The position numbers and the translations under genes are program-made. Below are positions 18,821-28,084 of a DNA stretch of 64,000 nucleotides, piece after piece. Where the stretch lies: NCBI RefSeq assembly GCF_016632335.1, contig NZ_JAEPBG010000002.1, positions 186,001 through 250,000 of the forward strand. Reading direction: 5' to 3'. Positions within the stretch are counted from its first letter, which is position 1, and the number at the start of each line of letters is the position of its first letter. Source of the DNA: Noviherbaspirillum pedocola (GTDB lineage Bacteria; Pseudomonadota; Gammaproteobacteria; Burkholderiales; Burkholderiaceae_D). Below the pieces are notes generated by a model. It made no database searches and was not told the origin of the DNA. It saw only the letters and a list, made by a program, of their open reading frames with translations.

Positions 18821-19514
18821 AAACATATCGCTGAACTATGGCAGCTTCCGCGCGCTCAATGGCATCAACATCCATGCCGAAGAGGGCGAACTCGTGGTGC
18901 TGCTCGGCGCCAACGGCGCCGGCAAGAGCTCGATCTTTCTGACCACCAGCGGCCTGCATCGCGCCGCTACGGGCAGCATCCGCTTCGGCAGCCGCGAGCT
19001 GGTCGGCATGAAGCCTTCGCATATCGTGGAGCAGGGCGTGGTGCAATGTCCGGAAGGGCGCAAGCTGTTTCCGGCAATGTCGGTGGCCAAGAACCTGATG
19101 CTGGGCGGCTATGTGCACCGGCGCGACCGCAAGGGCGTGAACAAGACGCTGGATGAAGTCTACGAGATGTTCCCGATCCTGCACGAAAAGCGCGAAGCGA
19201 TGGCGGGCTCGCTGTCGGGCGGCCAGCAGCAGATGGTGGCGATCGGCCGCGCGTTGATGTCGCGCCCGAAGGCGCTGCTGCTGGATGAGCCTTCGCTGGG
19301 CCTGGCGCCGCTGGTGGTCAAGCAGATGTTCGAGACCATCGCCAAGATCAACAAGGCCGGCACCACGGTGCTGCTGGCCGAGCAGAATGCCTATGCGGCC
19401 CTGCGCATTGCGAACCGCGCTTACGTGATCGAAGGCGGGCGCATCGTGATGGAAGGCAGCCGCGATGAACTGCTCAACAACGAAGCGGTGCGCAAGGCTT
19501 ATATCGGCGCATAG
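18807..19514 (+). CDS. livF: branched-chain amino acid ABC transporter ATP-binding protein LivF-type
   Basis: 235 aa starting [12 protein letters not shown]. Walker A is GANGAGKSS, the signature LSGGQQQM, Walker [11 protein letters not shown], and an EQN replaces the usual switch His as in LivF proteins ([11 protein letters not shown]). The start overlaps the end of livG by 14 bases. Unlike LivG here, this subunit has a canonical signature, so the ATPase pair is asymmetric. Confidence 0.92.
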
Positions 19515-19577
19515 CTTCATGAGAGCAACACGCAGTCAACGCCATTAGCAACACCCATTAACCAGAGGAGACGAGAA

Positions 19578-20750
19578 ATGCGTATCAAAATGAAGCCGGC
19601 AGGCTTGTCGATGGCAGTCGCACTGGCCCTGGCTTTCGGCGGCAGCGCCTATGCCCAGGAAGTGGTGAAGATTGGTTATTCCGGACCGCTGTCCGGCGGC
19701 GCAGCGCTGTACGGCAAGAACTGCCTGATGGGCATGGAGATGGCCGTCAATGAAATCAACGCCAAGGGCCTGGAAGTCGGCGGCAAGAAGTACAAGCTGG
19801 AAATCGTGTCGCTGGACGACAAGTACAACCCGAGCGAAACCGCGATCAACACCCAGCGCCTGATCCAGCAGTACAAGACGCCGGCAGTGCTGGTGCCGCA
19901 TTCGGGCGGCATCTCGGCGGTGCAGGCCTTCAACGAGCGCACCAACACGCTGCTGCTTGGTTACACCAGCCTGCCGCAGATTACCGAGCGCGGCAACAAG
20001 ATGACGATCCGCATTCCGCCGGACTTCAGCATCTACGTGAAGCCGTTCACCAAGATCGAGATGGACAAGTTCGGCAAGAACGGCGCGGTTGCCGGCGGCG
20101 ATCACGACTATGCCAAGGCATGGACCGCGCTGTTCAAGCAGACCTGGGAAGCCTCGGGCGGCAAGGTGGTCGCGGACAATCCGATGTCCTATAACAAGTC
20201 CACCGACTTCTACAGCGGCGTGTCCAAGGTGCTGCAGGCCAAGCCGGACGTGATGTTCATCGGCGGCGCTTCCGAGCCGACCGCGCTCGTTGCCAAGCAG
20301 GCGCGCGATCTCGGCTTCAAGGGCGGCTTCATGATCATGGACCAGGCCAAGATGGATGAGATGGCCAAGGTGCTCGGCGGCCTGGCGCCGCTGGAAGGCT
20401 CGGTCGGCGTGCTGCCGCTGGTGGCCGATCCGCGTCCGAATGCGAAGCTGTTCGTCACCAACTTCCACAAGGCCAACCCGGACCGCGATCCGAGCTCGGA
20501 AATCGCGCTGAACTACACCGCGGTGCATGCGACCGCGATCGCGATGAAGCTGGCCGGCAGCGTCACTGACGGCAAGGCGATCCGCGCGCAGATGGACAAG
20601 GCCTTCAAGACCCTGCCGCCGGAAAACAATCCGCAGGAAATCGAGGGCCTCGATGCCAAGGGCGGCACCGAAGCCAACGTGCTCATGGGCGTGGTCGAGA
20701 ACGGCAAGATCAAGGACGTCAGCCTGCGCGACACCAACGCCGGCAAGTAA
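19578..20750 (+). CDS. ABC transporter substrate-binding protein (LivK-like)
   Basis: 390 aa periplasmic type-1 binding protein. The signal peptide (MRIKMKPAGLSMAVALALAF..) ends at SAYAQ. The mature part begins with a Leu/Ile/Val-binding-protein opening, VVKIGYSGPLSGGAALYG. AGAGGAGA precedes the ATG. It lies 63 bases after livF and the operon ends just beyond at a strong terminator. The ligand could be a branched-chain amino acid, an amide or an aromatic acid; the divergent cyclase gene makes a non-amino-acid ligand possible. Confidence 0.9.
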   Translation: MRIKMKPAGLSMAVALALAFGGSAYAQEVVKIGYSGPLSGGAALYGKNCLMGMEMAVNEINAKGLEVGGKKYKLEIVSLDDKYNPSETAINTQRLIQQYKTPAVLVPHSGGISAVQAFNERTNTLLLGYTSLPQITERGNKMTIRIPPDFSIYVKPFTKIEMDKFGKNGAVAGGDHDYAKAWTALFKQTWEASGGKVVADNPMSYNKSTDFYSGVSKVLQAKPDVMFIGGASEPTALVAKQARDLGFKGGFMIMDQAKMDEMAKVLGGLAPLEGSVGVLPLVADPRPNAKLFVTNFHKANPDRDPSSEIALNYTAVHATAIAMKLAGSVTDGKAIRAQMDKAFKTLPPENNPQEIEGLDAKGGTEANVLMGVVENGKIKDVSLRDTNAGK

Positions 20751-20775
20751 TCCTCCGGTTTTGTTCGTTGCTGAG

Positions 20776-20807
20776 AAGCCGCCGCGCGCAAGCAGGCGGC
20801 TTTTTTC
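20776..20807 (+). terminator. rho-independent terminator of the liv operon
   Basis: AAGCCGCC pairs with GGCGGCTT around an 11-base loop and is followed by TTTTTT, 25 bases after the binding-protein stop codon. Confidence 0.85.
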
Positions 20808-21149
20808 TTGCTGTCCAGCGCGCACACGCGGGGGTGGCCAATCAGCCGGTTGCAATTGCACCGCTGCAGCTCAGGCTTCATGTTCGCGTTTCATGATTGC
20901 CTTCGCAGCGCATGCCGTTTTCCATGCCCGGAATGGAAAACAGGGCAGGCGGCGTTGTGCGTTGAGCGGTCGAAAAACAAGTGATGCGGTTGGCGTGTCA
21001 CGCTAGAATCCCGGCAGCCGATCATGGAAGCGGAGGCTCGCGCAGTCGTCCGCATCCGGCGTCGGCACGGCCGGCACCGGAAGGTTGCCGTTTTCCTCTT
21101 TCCGGACAGCGGCCCGGAGCAGGACCACATCGCAAGCGATCCGCACACC
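20808..21149. other. intergenic region upstream of the hybrid sensor kinase
   Basis: About 340 bases with no supportable gene apart from a possible N-terminal extension of the kinase from 21024. It contains the inverted repeat at 20917-20941. Confidence 0.4.
20917..20941. promoter_or_regulatory. 9-bp perfect inverted repeat, possible operator
   Basis: GTTTTCCAT and ATGGAAAAC flank a 7-base centre, about 210 bases upstream of the chosen kinase start. There is no T-run, so an operator is more likely than a terminator. Confidence 0.35.
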
Positions 21150-23825
21150 ATGCGTAAACTGATTTCCTCCCGGTTCGCTCCCTATCTGATCGCGCTCGCC
21201 GCGGTCCTGCTGGCCACATCCTTGCGCGCGTTGCTGGATCCGATTCTCGGCAATCGTCTTCCGTATATTCCGTACACCATTCTTTCCATCGCGGTCTGCT
21301 GGCGCTTCGGGCTGGGGCCGGGCGCGCTGACCCTGGCGCTGGGCAGCGTGCTGGGACGGTATCTGTTCGTGCCACCGCGCTTGACCCTGATGGTCTCCTC
21401 GGGGGCGGAACTCGCGGCGCTCGGGGTGTACCTGCTTGTCGGCGCGCTGGTGCTGGGCATTATCGAAGCGATGCGCCGCGGCCAGCAAAGCATCGCCTTG
21501 CGCGAGAACCTGTTGCAAACCACGCTGGCCAGTATCGGCGATGCGGTGATCAGCACCGATCTGCGCGGGAATGTGGCCTTTTTCAACCGCTCAGCCGAGG
21601 CGCTTACTGGCTGGCGCGCCGCCGAAGCATTGGGACGTCCGCTTGCCGAAGTGTTCCAGATCCAGTCTGAGGATGTCGCATTCCCATCCGGTGAGGCGGC
21701 GCCCGGTCTGGCCAGGCAACCGCATGCGGCCGTGCTGATTTCGCGCGATGGCATCCGGCGCGACATCGACGAAAGTGCCGCCAGCATCACCGATGCGCTT
21801 GGCAAGGTATCCGGCATGGTGATCGTGTTTCGCGACATATCCGGCCCGCGTCTGGCCGAGCGCGAGCGACGCGAAGCGCAGGAGCAGGTCATCGCCATAC
21901 TCGAAAGTATCCCGGATGCATTCATGCGCATCGATGCTGCGGGTCGCATCGCTCAGGTCAACAGCATGTTCGAGCAATGCTTCGGCCTGCCGCAGGCGAC
22001 GCTGCTGGGCAGGCATTTCCGCGAATTCAATGCCGACCTGTGTCGTGGCGGACTGGAAGCGCGCATTCTGGAAGCGCTTGCCAGGCGCGAGGCCGGCGAA
22101 CTGGAATGCCATGACGCCGTGCGCGGCCGCTGGCTTGCCTTCAAGCTCTGCCCGACCCGCACCTCGCAACTCAGCGTCTTCATCCAGGACATTACCGCCC
22201 GCAAGCATGCCGAAAGCGAACTGCTCGACAGCCAGCGCCGGGAGAGGGAAAGGGCGGGCGAGCTGGAAGCGGTGCTGCGTGCCACGCCTGCCGCGATATT
22301 CATTGCGGACGATCCGTATTGCCACAGCATCACCGGCAACCCGGCTTCCTACCGCATACTCGGCATGCCGGAAAAGGCGAACGTGTCGGCAAGCGCTCCC
22401 GAGCGCCTGCCGGAAGCGCGCGGTTTTCGCGAGTTCCGCGACGGCGTGCCGTTGCAGCCCGAGGAGCTGCCCTTGCAGGTGGCCGCGGCTACCGGCCGCG
22501 ACGTCGAAAGTGCCGAGCTGACGATGGCTTTCACGGATGGCAGGGTTTGCACAATCTATGGCAATGCCGCGCCATTATTCGGTCCGGAAGGCGAAAGACG
22601 CGGCGCGATTGCCGCCTTCGTCGATATCACCGCCCTCAAGCAGGCGCAGCAGCAATTGCAGGAAGCGGACCGTCGCAAGGATGAATTCCTGGCCACGCTG
22701 GCGCATGAGTTGCGCAATCCGCTCGCGCCGATCAGCAATGCCGCGCAGTTCCTGAAGCTGCGCGGGCCTGCCGATGCTTCGCTGGGCTGGGGCATCGATG
22801 TCATCAGCCGCCAAGTGCAGACCATGGCCAGGCTGCTCGACGACTTGCTCGATGTGTCACGCATCTCGCGCAACAAGCTGATCCTGCAGCGCCAGCGTAT
22901 CGACCTGGCCTCGGTCGTGGCCAGGTCGGTGGAAACCAGCCGTCCCCTTATCGATGCCGCGGGACATGAATTCACCGTGAGCCTGCCCGCCGAGCCGGTG
23001 CTGCTCGACGCCGATCCGATGCGTCTTGCCCAGGTGCTGTCGAACCTGCTCAACAATGCGGCGAAATACACCGATAGCAGCGGCCACATCCGGCTCATGG
23101 CAGGAAGAGAAGGCGAGGAAGTCGAGATCTCGGTGGAAGACGATGGCGTAGGCATCGCGCCGGACATGCTGCCGCGGCTGTTTCAGATCTTCTCCCAGGC
23201 GGAACCGGCGCTGGAGCGTGCGCGCGGCGGACTGGGCATCGGCCTGTCGCTGGTTCGCGGGCTGGTGGAAATGCATGGCGGGACGATCACGGCCCACAGC
23301 GCCGGCCTGGGCCGTGGCAGTCGTTTCACGCTGCGCCTGCCGGTGCAAAAGCCACAGGCCGAACGTCTGCCGACCGCGCCAGTGCGCGATGCGGTGCCGA
23401 CGCCAGCCTACATCGGCGTTCTGGTCGCAGACGACAACCACGATAGCGCCGACACCATGGCGCTGATGCTGGAGGCAGTCGGCTACCAGGTTTTTGTCGC
23501 CTACGACGGGGCGCAGGCGATCAGGCTGGCGGAGGAACATCGGCCTGCGGCAGCGGTGCTGGACATCGGCATGCCACGCCGCAATGGCTATGAAGTCTGC
23601 CAGCATCTGCGCGCCCAGTCCTGGGGAGCGGACATGTACCTGATTGCGCAGACCGGCTGGGGCCAGGAAGTCGACCGCCGCCGCGCCACCGCCGCAGGCT
23701 TTGACCAGCATCTGGTCAAGCCGGTGGAGCCGGGCGCCATCCTCAGTTTGCTGGCGAGCCTGCATGGCGGTGACAGGGGCGCTGGCGGCGAGGAGGGCAC
23801 GCTGCAGGAGACGGGTCTGGAATAA
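21150..23825 (+). CDS. hybrid sensor histidine kinase/response regulator
   Basis: 891 aa from the ATG at 21150; a start at 21024 would add 42 basic residues with no domain. Domains in order: DUF4118-type membrane sensor of four helices (about 1-115, similar to the KdpD membrane part); PAS domains at about 120-240, 250-375 and 380-500; HisKA with phospho-acceptor His519 in LAHELRNPL; HATPase_c (about 625-740, with NLLNNAAKYT and GLGIGLSLV); REC with Asp805 in LDIGMPRRNG. The single REC at the C-terminus implies an intramolecular or phosphorelay output. No partner regulator lies next to it. Signal unknown. Confidence 0.9.
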   Translation: MRKLISSRFAPYLIALAAVLLATSLRALLDPILGNRLPYIPYTILSIAVCWRFGLGPGALTLALGSVLGRYLFVPPRLTLMVSSGAELAALGVYLLVGALVLGIIEAMRRGQQSIALRENLLQTTLASIGDAVISTDLRGNVAFFNRSAEALTGWRAAEALGRPLAEVFQIQSEDVAFPSGEAAPGLARQPHAAVLISRDGIRRDIDESAASITDALGKVSGMVIVFRDISGPRLAERERREAQEQVIAILESIPDAFMRIDAAGRIAQVNSMFEQCFGLPQATLLGRHFREFNADLCRGGLEARILEALARREAGELECHDAVRGRWLAFKLCPTRTSQLSVFIQDITARKHAESELLDSQRRERERAGELEAVLRATPAAIFIADDPYCHSITGNPASYRILGMPEKANVSASAPERLPEARGFREFRDGVPLQPEELPLQVAAATGRDVESAELTMAFTDGRVCTIYGNAAPLFGPEGERRGAIAAFVDITALKQAQQQLQEADRRKDEFLATLAHELRNPLAPISNAAQFLKLRGPADASLGWGIDVISRQVQTMARLLDDLLDVSRISRNKLILQRQRIDLASVVARSVETSRPLIDAAGHEFTVSLPAEPVLLDADPMRLAQVLSNLLNNAAKYTDSSGHIRLMAGREGEEVEISVEDDGVGIAPDMLPRLFQIFSQAEPALERARGGLGIGLSLVRGLVEMHGGTITAHSAGLGRGSRFTLRLPVQKPQAERLPTAPVRDAVPTPAYIGVLVADDNHDSADTMALMLEAVGYQVFVAYDGAQAIRLAEEHRPAAAVLDIGMPRRNGYEVCQHLRAQSWGADMYLIAQTGWGQEVDRRRATAAGFDQHLVKPVEPGAILSLLASLHGGDRGAGGEEGTLQETGLE

Positions 23826-23844
23826 GCCTGGTCCGACTGCTACC

Positions 23845-24759
23845 TCAGGCAGTTGACCGCATCTCCCTGCTCCAGCTGCGACAGAATCCGAGCAGGCTTT
23901 CCAGCGCCGGCGACAGGGTTTTCTTGCGGCTGGTGATCAGATACATGTCGCGCGACAGCGGCGGTAGCGTCGTGGCGACTTCAACCAATTTACCCAGGGC
24001 GATCAGGTCAGCCACCACGGCACGCGACAGACAGGCCAGGCCAAGCCCTGCGGCGCAGGCATGCTTGATCGCTTCCGAGCTGCTGAACTGGCCGCCTTCC
24101 TCGAGGTAATGCAGGTACGGAATCAGCGCGCTTTCCGCGGCTTCGCGCGTGCCCGATCCGGGTTCGCGCAGCAGCCAGCGCGCCTCGGCCAGTTGCTCGG
24201 GCGTTGCCGGAGCGGCGCGCGAGCGCAGCGCCTCTTCATTGCCGGGCGCGGCCACGATCACCAGTTCATCGCGGATCCAGGGCTCCACCCGCAGGCCGGG
24301 CACATGGCAGGGGCCTTCGATGAAGCCGATCTCGACGTCGAAGTTCGCCACCGCGGCGGCGACATCGGCGGTATTGGCAATCGACACGCGGGCGATGCGG
24401 TCGCCATGCAGCGCGTTGTAGGCTGCCAGCAATTCGGGCAGCAGGTAAGCGCCGATCGTGGTGGAGGCGCCGATGCGGAACTGCCTTTGTCCGTCGCGCT
24501 TGCCGCTGAAGGCGTTTTCGATGTCTTCAACGATATCGAGCGCCTGGCGCGCATGTTCCAGCAGCATGCGGCCGCTGTCATTGAGCAGCAACGCCTTGCC
24601 GACCCGGTCGAACAGTTGCGCGGCAAGCAAGTCTTCCAGTTCGTTGAGCGCGGAACTGGTAGCCGACTGCGACAGCGCCAGGCTTTCGGCTGCGGCCGTG
24701 GTGCTGCCGTGCTCGGCGACGGCGGAGAAGATCTGCAGTTGTCTTAAAGTAATTCGCAA
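23845..24759 (-). CDS. LysR family transcriptional regulator (FinR-like)
   Basis: 304 aa. A winged HTH is at residues 1-60 (LRQLQIFSAVAEHGSTTAAA and LSQSATSSALNELEDLL), followed by a substrate-binding domain. It is divergent from the ferredoxin-NADP reductase gene 140 bases away, the arrangement of finR-fpr in Pseudomonas, where the LysR protein activates fpr under oxidative stress. Orthology is inferred from position and the N-terminal sequence, so the symbol is left empty. Confidence 0.85.
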   Translation of the reverse strand: MRITLRQLQIFSAVAEHGSTTAAAESLALSQSATSSALNELEDLLAAQLFDRVGKALLLNDSGRMLLEHARQALDIVEDIENAFSGKRDGQRQFRIGASTTIGAYLLPELLAAYNALHGDRIARVSIANTADVAAAVANFDVEIGFIEGPCHVPGLRVEPWIRDELVIVAAPGNEEALRSRAAPATPEQLAEARWLLREPGSGTREAAESALIPYLHYLEEGGQFSSSEAIKHACAAGLGLACLSRAVVADLIALGKLVEVATTLPPLSRDMYLITSRKKTLSPALESLLGFCRSWSREMRSTA

Positions 24760-24781
24760 GGTCTTTATTCATTTTTCCGTT

Positions 24782-24801
24782 AGGTTTTATAAGAATAACC
24801 T
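24782..24801. promoter_or_regulatory. candidate LysR operator in the fpr upstream region
   Basis: AGGTT and AACCT flank ten A/T-rich bases, directly upstream of the fpr promoter -35. LysR-type activators bind such interrupted dyads just upstream of the -35. Confidence 0.45.
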
Positions 24802-24803
24802 GT

Positions 24804-24832
24804 TTGTTCGATATAAGCGGTACCGGTATACT
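24804..24832 (+). promoter_or_regulatory. sigma-70-type promoter of fpr
   Basis: TTGTTC and TATACT are separated by exactly 17 bases. The -10 matches five of six and the -35 four of six positions. The start codon is about 66 bases downstream of the -10. Confidence 0.6.
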
Positions 24833-24898
24833 CAGCCCTTTTTGGACAACGCCCGCCCACCGCCGTGGTTTGCAGCGGGTCATCGTAAAAGGGTAAAG

Positions 24899-25672
24899 AT
24901 GAGCAACATCATGGAAGCCAAGGTCCTGTCGGTGCACCACTGGACGGACAAACTGTTTTCCTTCACCACCACCAGGGATCCTTCCTTCCGTTATCAAAGC
25001 GGTCAATTTGCGATGATCGGCCTGATGGTCGACGGCAAACCGCTGATGCGTGCGTACAGTATGGTCAGCCCGCACTACGAGGAATTCCTCGAATTTCTCA
25101 GCATTAAGGTGCAGGAAGGTCCTCTTACCTCGCGCCTTCAGCACATCCAGGTTGGCGACACCATCCTGGTCGGCCGCAAGGCTTCCGGCACGCTGCTCAC
25201 GCAGAACCTGCTGCCCGGCCGGCGCCTGTACCTGATGGGCACCGGCACCGGTCTCGCGCCGTTCATGAGCATCGTCCAGGATCCCGAAGTCTATGAGCAG
25301 TATGAAAAGATCATCCTGGTGCACGGCTGCCGCGAAGTGAAGGAACTGGCTTACCAGCAGCGCATCGGCGTGGAGCTGCCGGCCAATGAATTCTTCGGCG
25401 ACGTCGTCACCGACAAGCTGGTGTACTACCCGACCGTCACTCGCGAGGATTTCCGCAACCAGGGCCGAATTACCGACCTGATCCGTTCCAATGAATTGTT
25501 CGAGCGGCTGCACCTGCCGCCGCTGAACATGGAGGAAGACCGGGTGATGCTGTGCGGCAGCCCGGCGATGCTGAAGGAAACCCAGGGCTTGCTGGAAGAG
25601 CGTGGCCTGACTGAAGGCAACATGAGCCGTCCGGGTCATTATGTGATCGAGCGCGCCTTCGTCGAAAAATAG
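24899..25672 (+). CDS. fpr: ferredoxin--NADP reductase
   Basis: 257 aa, the usual length of bacterial subclass Fpr. An FAD-binding beta barrel carries RAYSMVSPHYEE (RxYS motif), and an NADP-binding domain begins at GTGTGLAPF and includes VHGCREVKELAY. The C-terminus ends in the FVEK type typical of the family. It exchanges electrons between NADPH and ferredoxin or flavodoxin, supplying Fe-S assembly and oxidative-stress repair. It is divergent from a LysR regulator. The start is at ATG24899; a Met four codons later is an alternative. Confidence 0.93.
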   Translation: MSNIMEAKVLSVHHWTDKLFSFTTTRDPSFRYQSGQFAMIGLMVDGKPLMRAYSMVSPHYEEFLEFLSIKVQEGPLTSRLQHIQVGDTILVGRKASGTLLTQNLLPGRRLYLMGTGTGLAPFMSIVQDPEVYEQYEKIILVHGCREVKELAYQQRIGVELPANEFFGDVVTDKLVYYPTVTREDFRNQGRITDLIRSNELFERLHLPPLNMEEDRVMLCGSPAMLKETQGLLEERGLTEGNMSRPGHYVIERAFVEK

Positions 25673-25885
25673 GACGGCGCCACGCCATGCGCCGGCGCTC
25701 CTGTCGCCGGCGTTTGTTTTTCCGCCTTTCTGCCGGCGGCGCAGTCCTTGCGCCATCCCAAGTCGGTCCGAACGCGTCAACGCTTCTGCAGAAAACGCCG
25801 TGCATTCGCGCGGGCACAGTTTGTGGATGGAAACCAAGCGCGCCTGTCCACATCGAACTGCCATTGGTTCCAATCATCCACTGGC

Positions 25886-28084
25886 ATGCACACCGATTCC
25901 CGATTTACTCAGCCCAGCCATCAAGAAGCCGGCCTGCTGCAACCCGGCCGCAATTGCTGGCGGATCGAACGCGCGCGCCGCTTCAGTCTGCTCATCGATG
26001 CCGATGCCTATTTCCGCGCGTTGCGCGCGGCGATCCGCGCAGCCAGGCGCAGCGTCTACATCCTGGGCTGGGATATCGACAGCCGCATCCGCCTGGTGCC
26101 GGGCGGCGCGCAGGACGGCTATCCGGAACCGCTGGCGGATTTTCTGCACGCTGTCGTGCGCGACCGGCCGGAGCTGCGCATCCATGTGCTGAACTGGGAC
26201 TTTGCGATGCTCTATGCGCTCGAACGCGAGTTGCTGCCGTCCTACCAGCCGGGCTGGCGCCGGCATCGTCGGCTGGCCTTCTGCATGGACGGGCGGCATC
26301 CGGTCGGCGCATCGCATCACCAGAAAATCGTGGTCGTCGACGACAGGCTCGCGTTCGTCGGCGGGCTCGATCTGACCCGCTCGCGCTGGGACACGCCCGA
26401 ACATGCGCCGCAGCAGCCGTTGCGGCGCGACCCGGACGGCAAACCGTATGCGCCGTTTCATGACGTGCAGGCAATGGTCGACGGCGACGTCGCTGCGACG
26501 CTGGGCGCGCTGGCCCGGGAACGGTGGCGCCGTGCCACCGGTAAACCCGCCCGGGAGCCGCGCGCTGACAGGCAAGCCAGACGGCAGAAAGCCGCCTCCG
26601 CGCAGCCCGTGGATCCATGGCCAGCGCACATCGAGCCGGACCTGACCGATGTCGATGTCGCGATTTCCCGCACCGCGCCGGCGTACGATGGCGAGAGCGG
26701 CATTTACGAAGTGCGCCAGCTTTATCTCGACGCCATCGATGCTGCGCGCGAGACCCTGTTTTTCGAGAACCAGTACTTCACCTCGGACGCGCTGTGCAAT
26801 GCGCTGTCGGCGCGCCTGGCCCGGCCGGACGCGCCGGAAACCCTGGTGGTGTCGCCGCACAGCCAGAGCGGCTGGCTCGAACAGGAAACCATGGGGGCGC
26901 TGCGTGCGCGCATCCATCAGCGGCTGCGCAATGCCGACCATGGCGCCCGCTACCGCATGGTGTGCCCACATCTGCCCGGCTTGTCGGAGGGCTGCCTGAA
27001 TGTGCACAGCAAGGTGTTCAGCGTGGACGATCGCCTGTTCAGCGTCGGCTCGGCCAACATGAGCAACCGTTCAATGGCCTATGACACCGAGTGCAATCTC
27101 AGCATCGAAGCCCGTGGCGAGCGCTCGGAAGACTTGCGCGGCGCGATTGCGCGCATGCGTAACCGCCTGCTGGCCGAGCATCTCGATGTCACGCCCGAGC
27201 AGGTGGCCGCCTCGATGACCGCATGCGGCAGCCTGCACCGTACGCTCGATGCGCTGCGCCGTGAGCGCACGCTGGCGCCGCTGGAGCCGGCATTCACGCC
27301 GGAAATGGAAAGCATGATGCTCGACAGCGCGGTGTTCGACCCCGAGCAACCGATCAAGCCGGATGAGCTGATCGCGCAGATGGTGCCCGAGGATGCGCAC
27401 AAGCCGGTGCCGCGACGTCTGGTCGGACTTGGCGGCCTGGCGATTGCGCTGGCGCTTCTGGCAGTGGTCTGGCGTTTCACGCCGCTGCGGGAATGGGTGA
27501 ATCTCGCGTCGCTGATCACCTTCGCGCGCAGCCTGCAGGACATGCCGTTCACGCCGCTGGCCGCCATCGGATGCTATGCACTGGCCGGAGTGCTGATGGT
27601 GCCTGTGACGCTGCTCATCGCGGTGACCGGCATCGTTTTCGGGCCCTTCGAGGGCGCGGCCTACGCAGTGTGCGGTTCGATGCTCAGCGCGTTCCTGACC
27701 TACTGGATCGGGCGCTGGTGCGGCAGGGATGCCCTGCGCGGGCTGCTCGGTGCGCGCATCAACCGGCTGTCGCATCGCCTGGCGCAGCGCGGCATCCTGG
27801 CCATGGTGGTCATCCGCATCCTGCCGGTGGCGCCATTCAGCGTGATCAATGTCGTCGCCGGCGCATTTCATATCCGACTGCGCGATTACCTGGTGGGCAC
27901 GCTCTTGGGCATGACGCCCGGCATCGTGCTGACCGTGACCTTCGTGCACAACCTGGCCGAAGCCATCCGCCATCCCAGCTTCGGCACGGTGCTGATGCTG
28001 AGCCTGGTAGCGGTGCTGCTGATCGCCTCGGCGGTCGGGTTGCAGCGGCTCTTTGGCATGAGGGAGCGCGCATGGAAGAGCTGA
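25886..28084 (+). CDS. phospholipase D-family protein fused to a VTT (DedA/SNARE-associated) domain
   Basis: 732 aa. The N-terminal half is a bilobal phospholipase D/cardiolipin synthase domain with two HKD motifs: HQKIVVVD (His145) and HSKVFSVD (His374). A linker follows. From about residue 505 the protein is a membrane module: a hydrophobic helix (LVGLGGLAIALALLAVVW) and a VTT/DedA domain with a GPFEGAAYAVCGSMLSAF re-entrant segment and RILPVAPFSVINVVAG. The PLD half probably acts on phospholipids; the VTT half resembles lipid scramblases/flippases. The start at 25886 is chosen at the domain onset. The 3' end overlaps the next gene by 13 bases. Confidence 0.88.
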   Translation: MHTDSRFTQPSHQEAGLLQPGRNCWRIERARRFSLLIDADAYFRALRAAIRAARRSVYILGWDIDSRIRLVPGGAQDGYPEPLADFLHAVVRDRPELRIHVLNWDFAMLYALERELLPSYQPGWRRHRRLAFCMDGRHPVGASHHQKIVVVDDRLAFVGGLDLTRSRWDTPEHAPQQPLRRDPDGKPYAPFHDVQAMVDGDVAATLGALARERWRRATGKPAREPRADRQARRQKAASAQPVDPWPAHIEPDLTDVDVAISRTAPAYDGESGIYEVRQLYLDAIDAARETLFFENQYFTSDALCNALSARLARPDAPETLVVSPHSQSGWLEQETMGALRARIHQRLRNADHGARYRMVCPHLPGLSEGCLNVHSKVFSVDDRLFSVGSANMSNRSMAYDTECNLSIEARGERSEDLRGAIARMRNRLLAEHLDVTPEQVAASMTACGSLHRTLDALRRERTLAPLEPAFTPEMESMMLDSAVFDPEQPIKPDELIAQMVPEDAHKPVPRRLVGLGGLAIALALLAVVWRFTPLREWVNLASLITFARSLQDMPFTPLAAIGCYALAGVLMVPVTLLIAVTGIVFGPFEGAAYAVCGSMLSAFLTYWIGRWCGRDALRGLLGARINRLSHRLAQRGILAMVVIRILPVAPFSVINVVAGAFHIRLRDYLVGTLLGMTPGIVLTVTFVHNLAEAIRHPSFGTVLMLSLVAVLLIASAVGLQRLFGMRERAWKS

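Noticed and set aside
21024-21149. N-terminal extension of the hybrid kinase
   Set aside because: It adds only 42 mostly basic residues with no domain; the membrane sensor begins at 21150. It cannot be fully excluded because neither start has a strong ribosome site.
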